The notes under the pieces are model-generated. The model saw only the letters and a program-made list of their open reading frames with translations, ran no database searches and was not told the origin of the DNA. 56,197 bases of DNA from Myxococcales bacterium. Lineage in GTDB: Bacteria > Myxococcota_A > Polyangia > Haliangiales > Haliangiaceae. A program made the translations under genes and the position numbers. Numbering within the stretch: position 1 is the stretch's first letter; each line of letters starts with the position of its first letter. Shown here piece by piece: positions 9,600-17,692 of this stretch. The stretch is taken from contig JADJJK010000051.1 in assembly GCA_016706545.1 (NCBI GenBank), positions 1 through 56,197 on the forward strand, read 5' to 3'.

Positions 9600-12500
9600 C
9601 AGACCGCGCCCGCGCCGGCCGCGCGGCTGGCGGCGCGGCGGCGGACAGCCGCGGCCCAGGCAGACCTCGACGAGCCCGCGTCGCTGGCCGACGTGCTGCG
9701 CCTGGTGCAGACCGCTGGCGGCGGGGAGCCGCTCCCGGCGGAGCTGCTGGCGCTGGTCCGCGACGAGCTGGGCGACCTGGCGGCAGAGATCCGCGTCCAC
9801 ACCAGCGCCGCGGCAGGCCAGGCGGCGCTGCTCCTGGGGGCCGCGGCGTTCACGATCGGGCGCAACATCTTCTTCGCGCCGGGTGAGTACGCGCCCGCCA
9901 CGGTCGCCGGGGAGCGGCTCCTCCGACACGAGCTGAAGCACGTGCAGCAGCACGCGCGCGGCGAGCTGGAGCCCCAGGCCGGGCGCGCGGCCGTGCTGGA
10001 GGACTCCAGCGCCGCAGAGTCCGAGGCGCGCGCCGCCGAGACGGTGGAGTGGGCCGCGGTGAGGCTGCGCAAGCACGCGCAGCCCTCCGCCGCGCCAGCG
10101 CGCCACGGGCGGCCAGCGCGGCACGGAGCCGACTCGGCGCCGGGTCCTGTGAGCGTGGCGCCGCCCGCCGCGCAGGCCGCGGGGCTCGGCGCTGACCGTG
10201 CCAGCAGCGCCGGCGGGCCGCTGCCGCTGGTGAGCGCGAGCGCCTTGCCGTCGATCCCCAGCGTGGAGCCGGATCGAGCGGGAGGAGCTGCGCCGCCTTC
10301 GGCGCTGTCCTCCCTGTCTGCCCTGTCCGGCGGCGGGGAGCCCCTGCCCGACGACGTGCTCGGCAAGATGGAGGCCTTGCTCGGGCGACGGTTTGATCAC
10401 GTCCGCGTCCACCGCGGCGCGGCGGCAGCCGACGCGGCCGCGCAGCTCCACGCCAGGGCGTTCACGATCGGCGCGGAGATCTTCTTCGGGGCCGGGGCGT
10501 GGACGCCGGGGACCGAGGCCGGCGACGAGCTGCTGGTGCATGAGCTGACCCACGTCGCGCAGCACGACGACGGGCGCCTGTCCGCCATGACCGGCGTCTC
10601 GCACCCCGATGACCCGACGGAGAAGGAAGCCCGCGCGGCGGAGTCGCGCGTCCGCTCGACGTCCGCGCTCTGGGATGACGTGACGCCGCGCGAGGGCGCC
10701 CCGCGCCAAGGCGCTGGCCCGCGCGCGCCCGGGCGCGCCCAGCTTGACGCTCCCTCGCGATCAAGCGAGGCCGCGGCCCAGGCCAGCGGCGCAGGTGCAG
10801 CGAGCGCGATGGGAGGCTCCGCGGTGGCCGCGCTCGGCGTGGGGATAAGCCTGGCGCCCGGCCCGGCGCCCGGCGCGCAGCCCGGCGGCAGCGCTCGGCC
10901 GCGCGGCGGCGGCCTGGACGAGTCCGCGTTGCTGGGACCGGCGGCGCGGCAGCCTCCCAAGGCCGCACCTGCCCCGACGCCAGGCCAGCGCCCGCAGGCT
11001 GCGGCGAGCCCACCGGCGACATCGACGCCACCGCCGGCGGCGACCGCGAGGCGCACGACCGCGCAAGGCACCGGCTCGGGCGCGAGCCCAGCGCCGAGCT
11101 CGGCGCCAGGCGGCGCGGTGGCCATGGCGCCGCCTGCGCCCGCGCCGCGCGAGCCTGCGCCTGCGCCTGCGCCTGCGGGCGCCGCCACCGCCGCGCCCGC
11201 CACGACCGCCGCCGCGCCCGCGCAGGAGGGCGTGAGCTCCCCGCGCGCCGCGCAGGCCGCGCAAGCGGTGAGCGAGCAGCTCGGCCGCTTCGCCACCAGC
11301 CTGGCGACCTCTCGCACCGCCGCGCTGGCGGACCTGGCGCGCACGGCCACCGAGGTCACCACCGGGATCGGCGCCGCCAGGACGCAGGCGCTCGCCGAGG
11401 TGGAGCAGTCCTTCGCCGCGCAGCGAGGCGCGCTGGAGAGCCGCGGCGCCAGCGCCCGCGCGCAGCTCGATCAGGCCCGCGCCAGCGAGCGGCAGCGGCT
11501 GCGCGACACCGCCGCGCGCGAGCGGCAGCGCGTGCAGGCCGAGCTGGCCGGCAGGCGCACCGCCGCGACGACGTTCACCAGCACCGCCTGCCAGGCCGTG
11601 ACTCAGCACGGCGACCGCGAGGCCGAGCGCGCCGCGGAGCACTCGCGCGCCAATCAGACTCGCGTCCGCGGCCTCGCCGCGTCGCACGCCGGCTCCGGCG
11701 ACGCGCCGCTGGTGGAGGCGCTGACCGGCGCCACCCGTCAGCTCACCGACAAGGCGGCCGAGGCCTGCGCGCAGAGCGGCGCGGATCTGGCTCGCCGCGC
11801 GCGCAGCGACGCCGCCGAGGCCGCGAACCGCATCCGCGAGCACCAGCAGCCGTACCTGCAGTCGCTGGAAGACAGCGTGCGCCAGACGGTGGCCGAGGTC
11901 GACCGCACCGAGAGCGAGTCCCTGGCCGACATCGATCAGGCGCTGTCCGAAGGGACCCAGTCGCTGCGCGCCGACCTGGAGCGGGCGCTGCGCGATCTGG
12001 AGCAACGCAAGGGCCAGGCGCGCGCGCAGATCGAACAGCTCGCCAGCGGCGCGCTGGCGCGGATCCAGGTCGCCGATCGCGAGCTGCGCGCCGAGGTCGA
12101 GAGCAAGGTCGAGCAGGCGCGCGTGGCCTTCGAGCGCGAGCGCGCGCAGCTCACCGAGGCGTTCGCTGGCGCGGGAGGCGTGACCGACGAGGCGATCGAC
12201 GAAGCGCAGCGCACCGCCCTGGAGCGAACCCAGCAAGCGCACGACCAGGCGCAAGCCGGGATCACCCAGGTGCAGGCGCAGGTCGGCAGCCAGCTACGCC
12301 CGCTGGGCGCGAGCTTTGGCACCGACGTCAACGCCGCGGTCGCGTCCTGCGGCAATGACCTGCGCAGCGCGGGCACCTCCTGGCTCGACGGGATCGAGCG
12401 CCAGATCGCCGGGGCGCGCGGCAAGCTGGCCGAAGGCGTGAGCTCTGTGGGGCAGCGCTTCGCCACCGCGGCCTCGCGCTGGCTGGCCAGCGCCAACCGC

Positions 12501-14675
12501 GCGCGCGCGACCTTCGAGGGGCAAGTGGAGGGCGCGCGCACCGAGTCGTTGCGCGGCATCTCTGGCAACGTCAACGAGGGGCTCGAGGGGCAGGACGCCA
12601 AGCTCGCGGAGGTCGACACCAAGATCGGCGAGGCCCACGGCCAGATCCGCACCGAGTACGGGCGGCTCAAGTCGCAGGCCCAGGCCGCCGGCGGACAGCC
12701 CGTCCAGCGCTCGTTTCTTGGCTCGGTGTGGGACTTCTTCAGCGACCTGGCCTCCGACACGCTGTCGTGGTTCCAGAGCACCTTGGGCAACTTCTGGGGC
12801 TCCCTGGTGGGCGGGTTCCTCGCCGGCATCCTCTATGCGTTTGGCGCCATCGCGGTGGTCCTGGGCTGGGTGGTAGCGCAGGTCATCAACCTGGTGTGGG
12901 GCTTCATCTGGGGCGAGGTCGCGATCGACGTCCCCGGCGCCTTCATCGTGATGCTGATCGGCGACATCATCGCCGGCGTCCTGGTCTACGGAGATATCCG
13001 CGACATCTTCAAGCACGTCATCCTGAAGTGGATCATGGGCGAGCCCATCACCTGGGTCGACTGGGTGATCGCCGGCATCTCGCTGGTCAGCGCCATCCTC
13101 ACGCTGGTCGGCGTCGGCGTGTTGCTCGACATCGTCAAGGGCATCTTCAAGGGCGGCCTCAAGGCCGCCGCCAAGACCCTGCTCAAGGAGCTGGCCAAGG
13201 CGCTCGGCGAAGAGCTGGCGGAGCGGTTCCTGCGCGAGCTCGGCGAGGAGGCGGCGGAGCGCATGCTGCGCGAGTTTGGCGGCCCGCTGCTCAGAAACCT
13301 GCTCGAGACCTTCGGGGAGCGGGCCTTCAAGGAGCTCACCGAGGCGCTCGGCGAGCGCGCGGTCAAGGAGCTGGCCGAGGAGCTCGGCGTGCCGATGCTC
13401 AAGGCGCTGGTGGACAGCTTCACCGCGGCGGGGCTCAAGGAGCTGCTCGAGAAGCTAGGCCGCACGCTGGTGCGAGACCTCACCACGGAGCTCGGCGCGG
13501 CCACGCTCAAGAGCCTGTGGGACGGGCTCGGCGCGGCCACGCTCAAGGAGCTGGGCGAGCAGCTCGGCGCACGCGGGCTCAAGGAGCTGACCGAGACGTT
13601 CACCGTCGCCGGGGTCAAGGAGCTGACCGAGACCTTCTCCACGGCCGTGCTCAAGGACCTGGTCACCGAGTTCACCGCCGCCGGTCTCAAGCAAGCGCGG
13701 GACGCCGTGGGCAAGGCCGCGTTCCGTGAGCTGGTCACCGAGTTTGGCGCTGCTGGCCTCAAGCAAGCCTGGGATGAGATCGGCGAGGCCGGCATGAAGG
13801 TGCTGACCACCGACCTCGGCGGCCCGGCGATCAAGGCGCTCTACGATGACCTGGGCGGCGCGGCCTTGCGCAACCTCACCGACGGGCTGACTGGCCGACA
13901 GATCGACGACCTGCTGCGCAACCATGGCCTTGACCCGGGCTTCTTCCGCAGCCTGGGCGAGGTGGCCGGCTCCGGCCGCGCGCTGGCCGACGCCCTGACC
14001 CACTTTGGCACCGCCGCCGAGCTGGCGCAGGTGCTCAACAAGGCCTTCACGTCCAGCATGCCCGCGGCGACGCTCAAGACCTTCCTCGAAGAGTGCGTCA
14101 CCCACGGCTACAAGAAGATCCCGGAGATCCTCACCTTCTTTGACAAGGTCGTCGCCGACGGCGCCGGGGCCTGGGTCAAGGCGATGCAGGGCGGCGCCAA
14201 CTTCGTCGCCGACAGCGTCGGCAACCTCGTCGAGTACGGCGGCCGGACAGCCGTCAGCACGGCGCCGCTGGCGACCCGCGAGTTCACGCTCTCGGATGGC
14301 TCCAAGGTGATCTTGTCGGTGGATCCGCACGACATCTTGCACACCGCCTCGCGGCACACCTGGGAGTTCTTCAAGATGACCTTCGGCAACGTCAAGCCGA
14401 AGAACTCCATGTGGCCGGTCGGGACCACTCGTGGCACCATCCAGACCCTCATGCTGGACGTGCTCAACGGCTCCTCGCTGGAGGCGGCGGTCCGCGCCAT
14501 GGCCGCGGGCACCAGCGGCACCCTCCCGGTGACCGCGGGTGGAAACGCGGCGCAGGTCTTCGTGGACCTCGCTGGGCCGCGCGGCCTCATCACCCTGTTC
14601 CCCGGCGCGGGCGTGGGGACGGAAATGCCCAAGGAGCTGATGAAGGCCGCGATCTCCCTGTGGAAGAGCCTATGA
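9261..14675 (+). CDS. Giant polymorphic toxin-like protein with two DUF4157 domains
   Basis: Domains in order, with residues counted from 9261. Two DUF4157 (eCIS-core) domains, each with a zincin-like HExxH-type motif: His223-ELKH and His427-ELTH, each preceded by FTIG-x-x-IFF. A long Ala/Pro-rich linker (about 480-655). A long coiled coil (about 659-1144) rich in Ala, Arg, Glu and Gln. Hydrophobic segments at about 1182-1243 and 1265-1296. An amphipathic repeat array with LKEL-type units (about 1298-1548). A C-terminal domain (about 1640-1804) with His1694 and Arg1698-His1699. DUF4157 is known on cargo and toxins of extracellular contractile injection systems; no eCIS genes are here. The layout resembles a delivered toxin with a variable tip; RNase activity is only a guess. 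The N-terminus is uncertain (frame change near 9599). The downstream gene overlaps by ATGA and is the candidate immunity gene. Confidence 0.85.
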   Translation: MGKPPSAPCRPQDRTKRERCWRATARSGWRRLSCAPEHRASAPGWRKRPPDPSLARRWLPRRRSRTQGGSSMGTAAGSATRADQRARPDRRARRPRRRQRPRRRQRPRRRQRPQTAPAPAARLAARRRTAAAQADLDEPASLADVLRLVQTAGGGEPLPAELLALVRDELGDLAAEIRVHTSAAAGQAALLLGAAAFTIGRNIFFAPGEYAPATVAGERLLRHELKHVQQHARGELEPQAGRAAVLEDSSAAESEARAAETVEWAAVRLRKHAQPSAAPARHGRPARHGADSAPGPVSVAPPAAQAAGLGADRASSAGGPLPLVSASALPSIPSVEPDRAGGAAPPSALSSLSALSGGGEPLPDDVLGKMEALLGRRFDHVRVHRGAAAADAAAQLHARAFTIGAEIFFGAGAWTPGTEAGDELLVHELTHVAQHDDGRLSAMTGVSHPDDPTEKEARAAESRVRSTSALWDDVTPREGAPRQGAGPRAPGRAQLDAPSRSSEAAAQASGAGAASAMGGSAVAALGVGISLAPGPAPGAQPGGSARPRGGGLDESALLGPAARQPPKAAPAPTPGQRPQAAASPPATSTPPPAATARRTTAQGTGSGASPAPSSAPGGAVAMAPPAPAPREPAPAPAPAGAATAAPATTAAAPAQEGVSSPRAAQAAQAVSEQLGRFATSLATSRTAALADLARTATEVTTGIGAARTQALAEVEQSFAAQRGALESRGASARAQLDQARASERQRLRDTAARERQRVQAELAGRRTAATTFTSTACQAVTQHGDREAERAAEHSRANQTRVRGLAASHAGSGDAPLVEALTGATRQLTDKAAEACAQSGADLARRARSDAAEAANRIREHQQPYLQSLEDSVRQTVAEVDRTESESLADIDQALSEGTQSLRADLERALRDLEQRKGQARAQIEQLASGALARIQVADRELRAEVESKVEQARVAFERERAQLTEAFAGAGGVTDEAIDEAQRTALERTQQAHDQAQAGITQVQAQVGSQLRPLGASFGTDVNAAVASCGNDLRSAGTSWLDGIERQIAGARGKLAEGVSSVGQRFATAASRWLASANRARATFEGQVEGARTESLRGISGNVNEGLEGQDAKLAEVDTKIGEAHGQIRTEYGRLKSQAQAAGGQPVQRSFLGSVWDFFSDLASDTLSWFQSTLGNFWGSLVGGFLAGILYAFGAIAVVLGWVVAQVINLVWGFIWGEVAIDVPGAFIVMLIGDIIAGVLVYGDIRDIFKHVILKWIMGEPITWVDWVIAGISLVSAILTLVGVGVLLDIVKGIFKGGLKAAAKTLLKELAKALGEELAERFLRELGEEAAERMLREFGGPLLRNLLETFGERAFKELTEALGERAVKELAEELGVPMLKALVDSFTAAGLKELLEKLGRTLVRDLTTELGAATLKSLWDGLGAATLKELGEQLGARGLKELTETFTVAGVKELTETFSTAVLKDLVTEFTAAGLKQARDAVGKAAFRELVTEFGAAGLKQAWDEIGEAGMKVLTTDLGGPAIKALYDDLGGAALRNLTDGLTGRQIDDLLRNHGLDPGFFRSLGEVAGSGRALADALTHFGTAAELAQVLNKAFTSSMPAATLKTFLEECVTHGYKKIPEILTFFDKVVADGAGAWVKAMQGGANFVADSVGNLVEYGGRTAVSTAPLATREFTLSDGSKVILSVDPHDILHTASRHTWEFFKMTFGNVKPKNSMWPVGTTRGTIQTLMLDVLNGSSLEAAVRAMAAGTSGTLPVTAGGNAAQVFVDLAGPRGLITLFPGAGVGTEMPKELMKAAISLWKSL
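9545..9598 (+). repeat. Three perfect 18-bp tandem repeats
   Basis: The unit GCGCCGACGACAGCGCCC occurs three times without a gap and encodes Ala-Pro-Thr-Thr-Ala-Pro in the upstream frame. The apparent frame change of the toxin gene lies at its right edge, which is where slippage or assembly error would be expected. Confidence 0.9.
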
Positions 14676-15256
14676 CCGCGCCTGTTCGGCTGTTTCTGTT
14701 CTCCAGCGACGAGGAGCTCGACGACGCGCTCCCGCCATCGGCGATGAGCCCGGCGGAGTACCTGGCCACCGCCCCGCCGTGGAGCCCCAGGCTGGACGAT
14801 ACCGTCCTCTGGCTCGAGGGCGCCAAGGACCCGCTGGTGATATCGCCGCTGGGGCGCCTCAACGAGATCGCCCCGCAGCTCCTGGAGGCCGCCGCGCGGC
14901 TCGAGGCCGGTCAGCCCGCCCTGCTGCGCACCGCCAGCGACTCCACCGGCGTGTTCCTGGCGCTCGAGCCGCACGGGGAAGAGGTGGTGCCAGCCTTGCT
15001 CGCGGAGCTGCCGGCGCCGCTGTCTTCGTACTATCCGCTCGAGCGCTCGTTCTTCTACCCTCCGGAGCCGGTGGATCAGCGCGCCGCGCTCTACGCTCAC
15101 CTCCGCGAGCACCGGGCGGACTTGGTCCCGCGGCGCGTCGATGGCACCCCTCTCGACCGCATCGGCGCCGTGCGATGGCCGCGCGCGCAGACGATCAGCG
15201 CGCTGCGCGCCGAGGCCCAGGCAGCCTTCGCGCTGCTCGAGCGGCTCGCGAGCTAA
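14672..15256 (+). CDS. Candidate immunity protein for the DUF4157 toxin
   Basis: A 194-residue cytosolic protein whose ATG overlaps the TGA of the giant gene (ATGA), so translation is coupled. It has no signal peptide or membrane segment. It is mixed and mildly acidic (RLFLFSSDEELDDALPPS, TVLWLEGAKDPLVIS, RLNEIAPQLLEAAARLEAGQ), as expected of proteins that bind a basic toxin tip. I do not recognise a named immunity family. The role is inferred from the position directly after a toxin-like C-terminus and from the size, which is usual for immunity proteins. It could also be a chaperone or an unrelated gene. Confidence 0.7.
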   Translation: MTAPVRLFLFSSDEELDDALPPSAMSPAEYLATAPPWSPRLDDTVLWLEGAKDPLVISPLGRLNEIAPQLLEAAARLEAGQPALLRTASDSTGVFLALEPHGEEVVPALLAELPAPLSSYYPLERSFFYPPEPVDQRAALYAHLREHRADLVPRRVDGTPLDRIGAVRWPRAQTISALRAEAQAAFALLERLAS

Positions 15257-15309
15257 CGTGTACCAGCTAGTCCCCTGGACCGCGAGGTGGGCGGATGTTT
15301 CGACGGACG

Positions 15310-17109
15310 TTACGACCGGCGCTGCGATGAGCGCTGGGACGGGTGCTGCAGGTGGTCCGGCAAGGGGCGGCCGATCGACAGCGGGTCGACGCCGGTCGCT
15401 TCCATCTCCGCGAGGACCCAGCGCTCGATGGCGCTGTGGCGGTCGAGGTCGTCCCACAGGCCGCGCAGCGGGTGGCCGTCGGGGTCGAGTGGGGGATCGG
15501 CGACAGATGAGAGTGGTGAGGGCGGTGAGGGTGGTGCCGGTGTGCGAGGGACCGTGGGCGGCAGGGACGCCGCTGATGCTGCGGTGGAAGCGGAAGGTGC
15601 GGCAGCCGCGTCGGCGCGGCGCTGGATGCGAGTGATGGTGGCGGCGGCGTCCCAGCTATCGACGCGCTCGCCGCGCCAGCGGCACTGGCCGGTGGTCGCG
15701 GTCAGCGGCAAGGCGGCGTTGGCGGCGCGCACGGCATGGATCGCGGGCCAGCCGAGCAGCGGCGGCGCGGGGCGCGGCGGCAGCGGGACGACGGCGCGGC
15801 CTTGCGGATCTTCGAAGGCGAGCGCGCCAGTGGGTGACTGCGTGATGCGATAGCCGCGCTCGTGGACATAGGCGTGGTGCAAAGAGCAGAGCAGCGCGAG
15901 ATTGTCGAGATTGGTCTCGCCGCCATCGGCCCAGTGCTGCAGGTGATGGCCCTCGAGGAAAAGGCGGTGATCGCAGCCGGGGAAGCGGCAGGTGCGATCG
16001 CGCAAGAGGAGCGCGCGCTTGAGGGCGGCGGGGATGGTGCGGGTCTTGCGGCCGACGGAGAGCGGGGTGGCGTCGGTGGATGTTGCTGCGGCGACGGTGG
16101 CGACGACCAGGCCGCAGTCGCAGGCCAGGCGGCGGGTGGCTTGCGGAGAGAGCGCAAGGTCGGCCTCGACGGTGAGGGCGACTGGCAGCGAGGCGCCGCG
16201 GTCGGTGAAGGAGGCGGGCGCGAGATCGGTAGTTGAGGGGACGGTGGCGGTGGAGTCGGAGGTGCCAGTGGCTGAGTCGGTAGTCGCGGCGGTTTGCTGC
16301 AGCAGCGCAACGGGCACCGTGACGATCAGCTCGACGGGAACGCGCTCGGCGCGACCGCCCCGTGCGTAGTCGTGAACCAGGGCCATCAGGCCATCGGCGC
16401 GGTTGTACGGGCGGCGCGCGGTGGTCGTGGTGGAAGAGCGCTGCGCTTCCGCGGAAACGTCAGCCGATTGCTCGGTAGGTGCTGACGCTTCCGCGGAAAC
16501 GTCAGCAACCTCTGCGGAAGCGCCCGCCGGCTCTCGCGTGCAGTCTACCGCGGCTTGCTGCAGCACCTGAAGCAGCAGCGCGGCCTCGTCGGGGCGCAGG
16601 CAAGCCTTGACGCACACCATGCCAGAGGCCGTCGTCGTATGCGCCACGTAGCGCTCGCTGTCGTGCGGGCGTGTGGCTCGGCCGGCGGCGTCCGCCCCCA
16701 AGACGCCGACCTTGCGGCACACGGTCTCGAGCTGGCTGGCGGTGCAGTGCTGCGCGTAGCCCAACAGCACCGCTTCGGTGGCGGTGGCGACGCGACGCGC
16801 GTGATGGCGCGAGTCTTGGAATATGAGATCTGCCCGGCAGATAATGCCTCTGATACGAGCGGCAGGGTGTGCAGTGCCCTGGCCACGCGCAGGTGTTCTC
16901 GCGCGGTGCCAAGATCCCAGCCCACACGCCAGCTCAGCCAGTGCGCGCAGGTGCCCCTGGCGGTACCAGCCGCCGGCCGTCGAACATCCGCGGTCGGCGA
17001 GCAGGCGATGCATGGCGGCGTCCAGGTGGACGGCTTGCTCGGCGATGTGTTCGCCGAGCGCTTGAACTTCCTCGACGGAGAGAGGCTCGCGCATGAGGTT
17101 TTGTAGCAC
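15310..17109 (-). CDS. DUF222/13E12-type HNH endonuclease, copy 1, internally scrambled
   Basis: A 599-residue frame with an N-terminal DUF222 region and a C-terminal HNH nuclease motif (about residues 366-419): CRFPGCDHR, GHHLQHWADGG and LCSLHHAYVH carry the Cys and His pairs. The Ala/Ser/Glu-rich linker contains DVSAEA-type repeats. Comparison with copy 2 shows two indels: five bases missing near 16955 and two extra near 16785-16797. These cancel, so the frame stays open, but about residues 52-106 are read out of frame. The replaced stretch is the strongly conserved GTCAHWLSW...RVARALHTLP part of DUF222, so function is doubtful although HNH is intact. Start GTG 17109, with ATG 17094 as alternative. 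Such proteins are probable DNA nucleases linked to mobility; the specificity is unknown. Confidence 0.85.
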   Translation of the reverse strand: MLQNLMREPLSVEEVQALGEHIAEQAVHLDAAMHRLLADRGCSTAGGWYRQGHLRALAELACGLGSWHRARTPARGQGTAHPAARIRGIICRADLIFQDSRHHARRVATATEAVLLGYAQHCTASQLETVCRKVGVLGADAAGRATRPHDSERYVAHTTTASGMVCVKACLRPDEAALLLQVLQQAAVDCTREPAGASAEVADVSAEASAPTEQSADVSAEAQRSSTTTTARRPYNRADGLMALVHDYARGGRAERVPVELIVTVPVALLQQTAATTDSATGTSDSTATVPSTTDLAPASFTDRGASLPVALTVEADLALSPQATRRLACDCGLVVATVAAATSTDATPLSVGRKTRTIPAALKRALLLRDRTCRFPGCDHRLFLEGHHLQHWADGGETNLDNLALLCSLHHAYVHERGYRITQSPTGALAFEDPQGRAVVPLPPRPAPPLLGWPAIHAVRAANAALPLTATTGQCRWRGERVDSWDAAATITRIQRRADAAAAPSASTAASAASLPPTVPRTPAPPSPPSPLSSVADPPLDPDGHPLRGLWDDLDRHSAIERWVLAEMEATGVDPLSIGRPLPDHLQHPSQRSSQRRS

Positions 17110-17495
17110 GCTGATTTTCGGCGCTGGATTTCGCGCCTGGCGTGCCCCAGGTGCCGAGGAAGCGCGGGCGGCGCGATTTTTCGTGGGGCGCGCAGGTAGA
17201 CGAGGATGTAGCGCGCGCAGGGGCCGCTGGTGGAGAGACTGCAGCAGGTTGGCGGCGCAGGGGGCGCGCTGGCGCGGGAGGTGTCAAGAGGAATGTTGGG
17301 GTTTGATATGGATTGTGGATAGTAGATCTTCAGTTGGAGAATGTGTCCGGCAGGCGGACGCGAGCGAGCCGGGACTTGAGATCGAGATCGCGGAAACCTC
17401 CGCGGAAACGTGGTGTGATCCAAGTCGCAGCGCGTTTCCGCGGAAGCCCCGGGGCTGTGGACGGTGTCGGGCTATGGACAACCGCGCCCGTCGAG
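17110..17495. repeat. Conserved upstream region of HNH cassette, copy 1
   Basis: This non-coding stretch aligns with 55519-55905 before the second HNH gene. Shared parts include the region just before the start, the TTCAGTTGG/TTTAGTTGG stretch, and the pair of CCGCGG-centred palindromes with the following GGGGCTGTGGACGGTGTCGG. The palindromes (17399-17410 and 17433-17448, about 300 bases upstream of the start) are separated by about 22 bases and could be an operator or nuclease recognition site. The 18-bp GAGCACGGTGGTTGGGTC-type units at about 17498-17535 recur at 56132-56197. Confidence 0.75.
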
Positions 17496-17594
17496 CCTGA
17501 GCACGGTGGTTGGGTCGAGCACGGTGGTCGGGTCACACATGATGGGTCGGGCTCGTCGTCGGCAGAGGCTGCAGCTGCTCCCGGTAGGCCAGGT

Positions 17595-17690
17595 CGACCG
17601 CCTCGGCGGGGCGCCTGCCGGCCGTCAACGAGTTCGTCGAGCACTATCACCAAGCGTCACATCGCCATCACCTGGTCGAAACACTAGCTG
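17595..17690 (+). pseudogene. Possible fragment of an integrase-core transposase
   Basis: One frame reads RLPAVNEFVEHYHQASHR followed by HHLVETLAELD. The NEFVEHYHQ segment resembles the C-terminal end of IS3/IS481-type integrase cores, which carry EFVEHYHxERPHQGL. No other part of a transposase or its ends can be seen, so this would be a short remnant. It fits the repeat-rich setting next to the HNH cassette. The resemblance is short and might be chance. Confidence 0.35.
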
Positions 17691-17692
17691 AG

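Noticed and set aside
9261..15256. Complete extracellular contractile injection system
   Set aside because: Only DUF4157 is present; no sheath, tube, spike, baseplate or AAA genes are adjacent.
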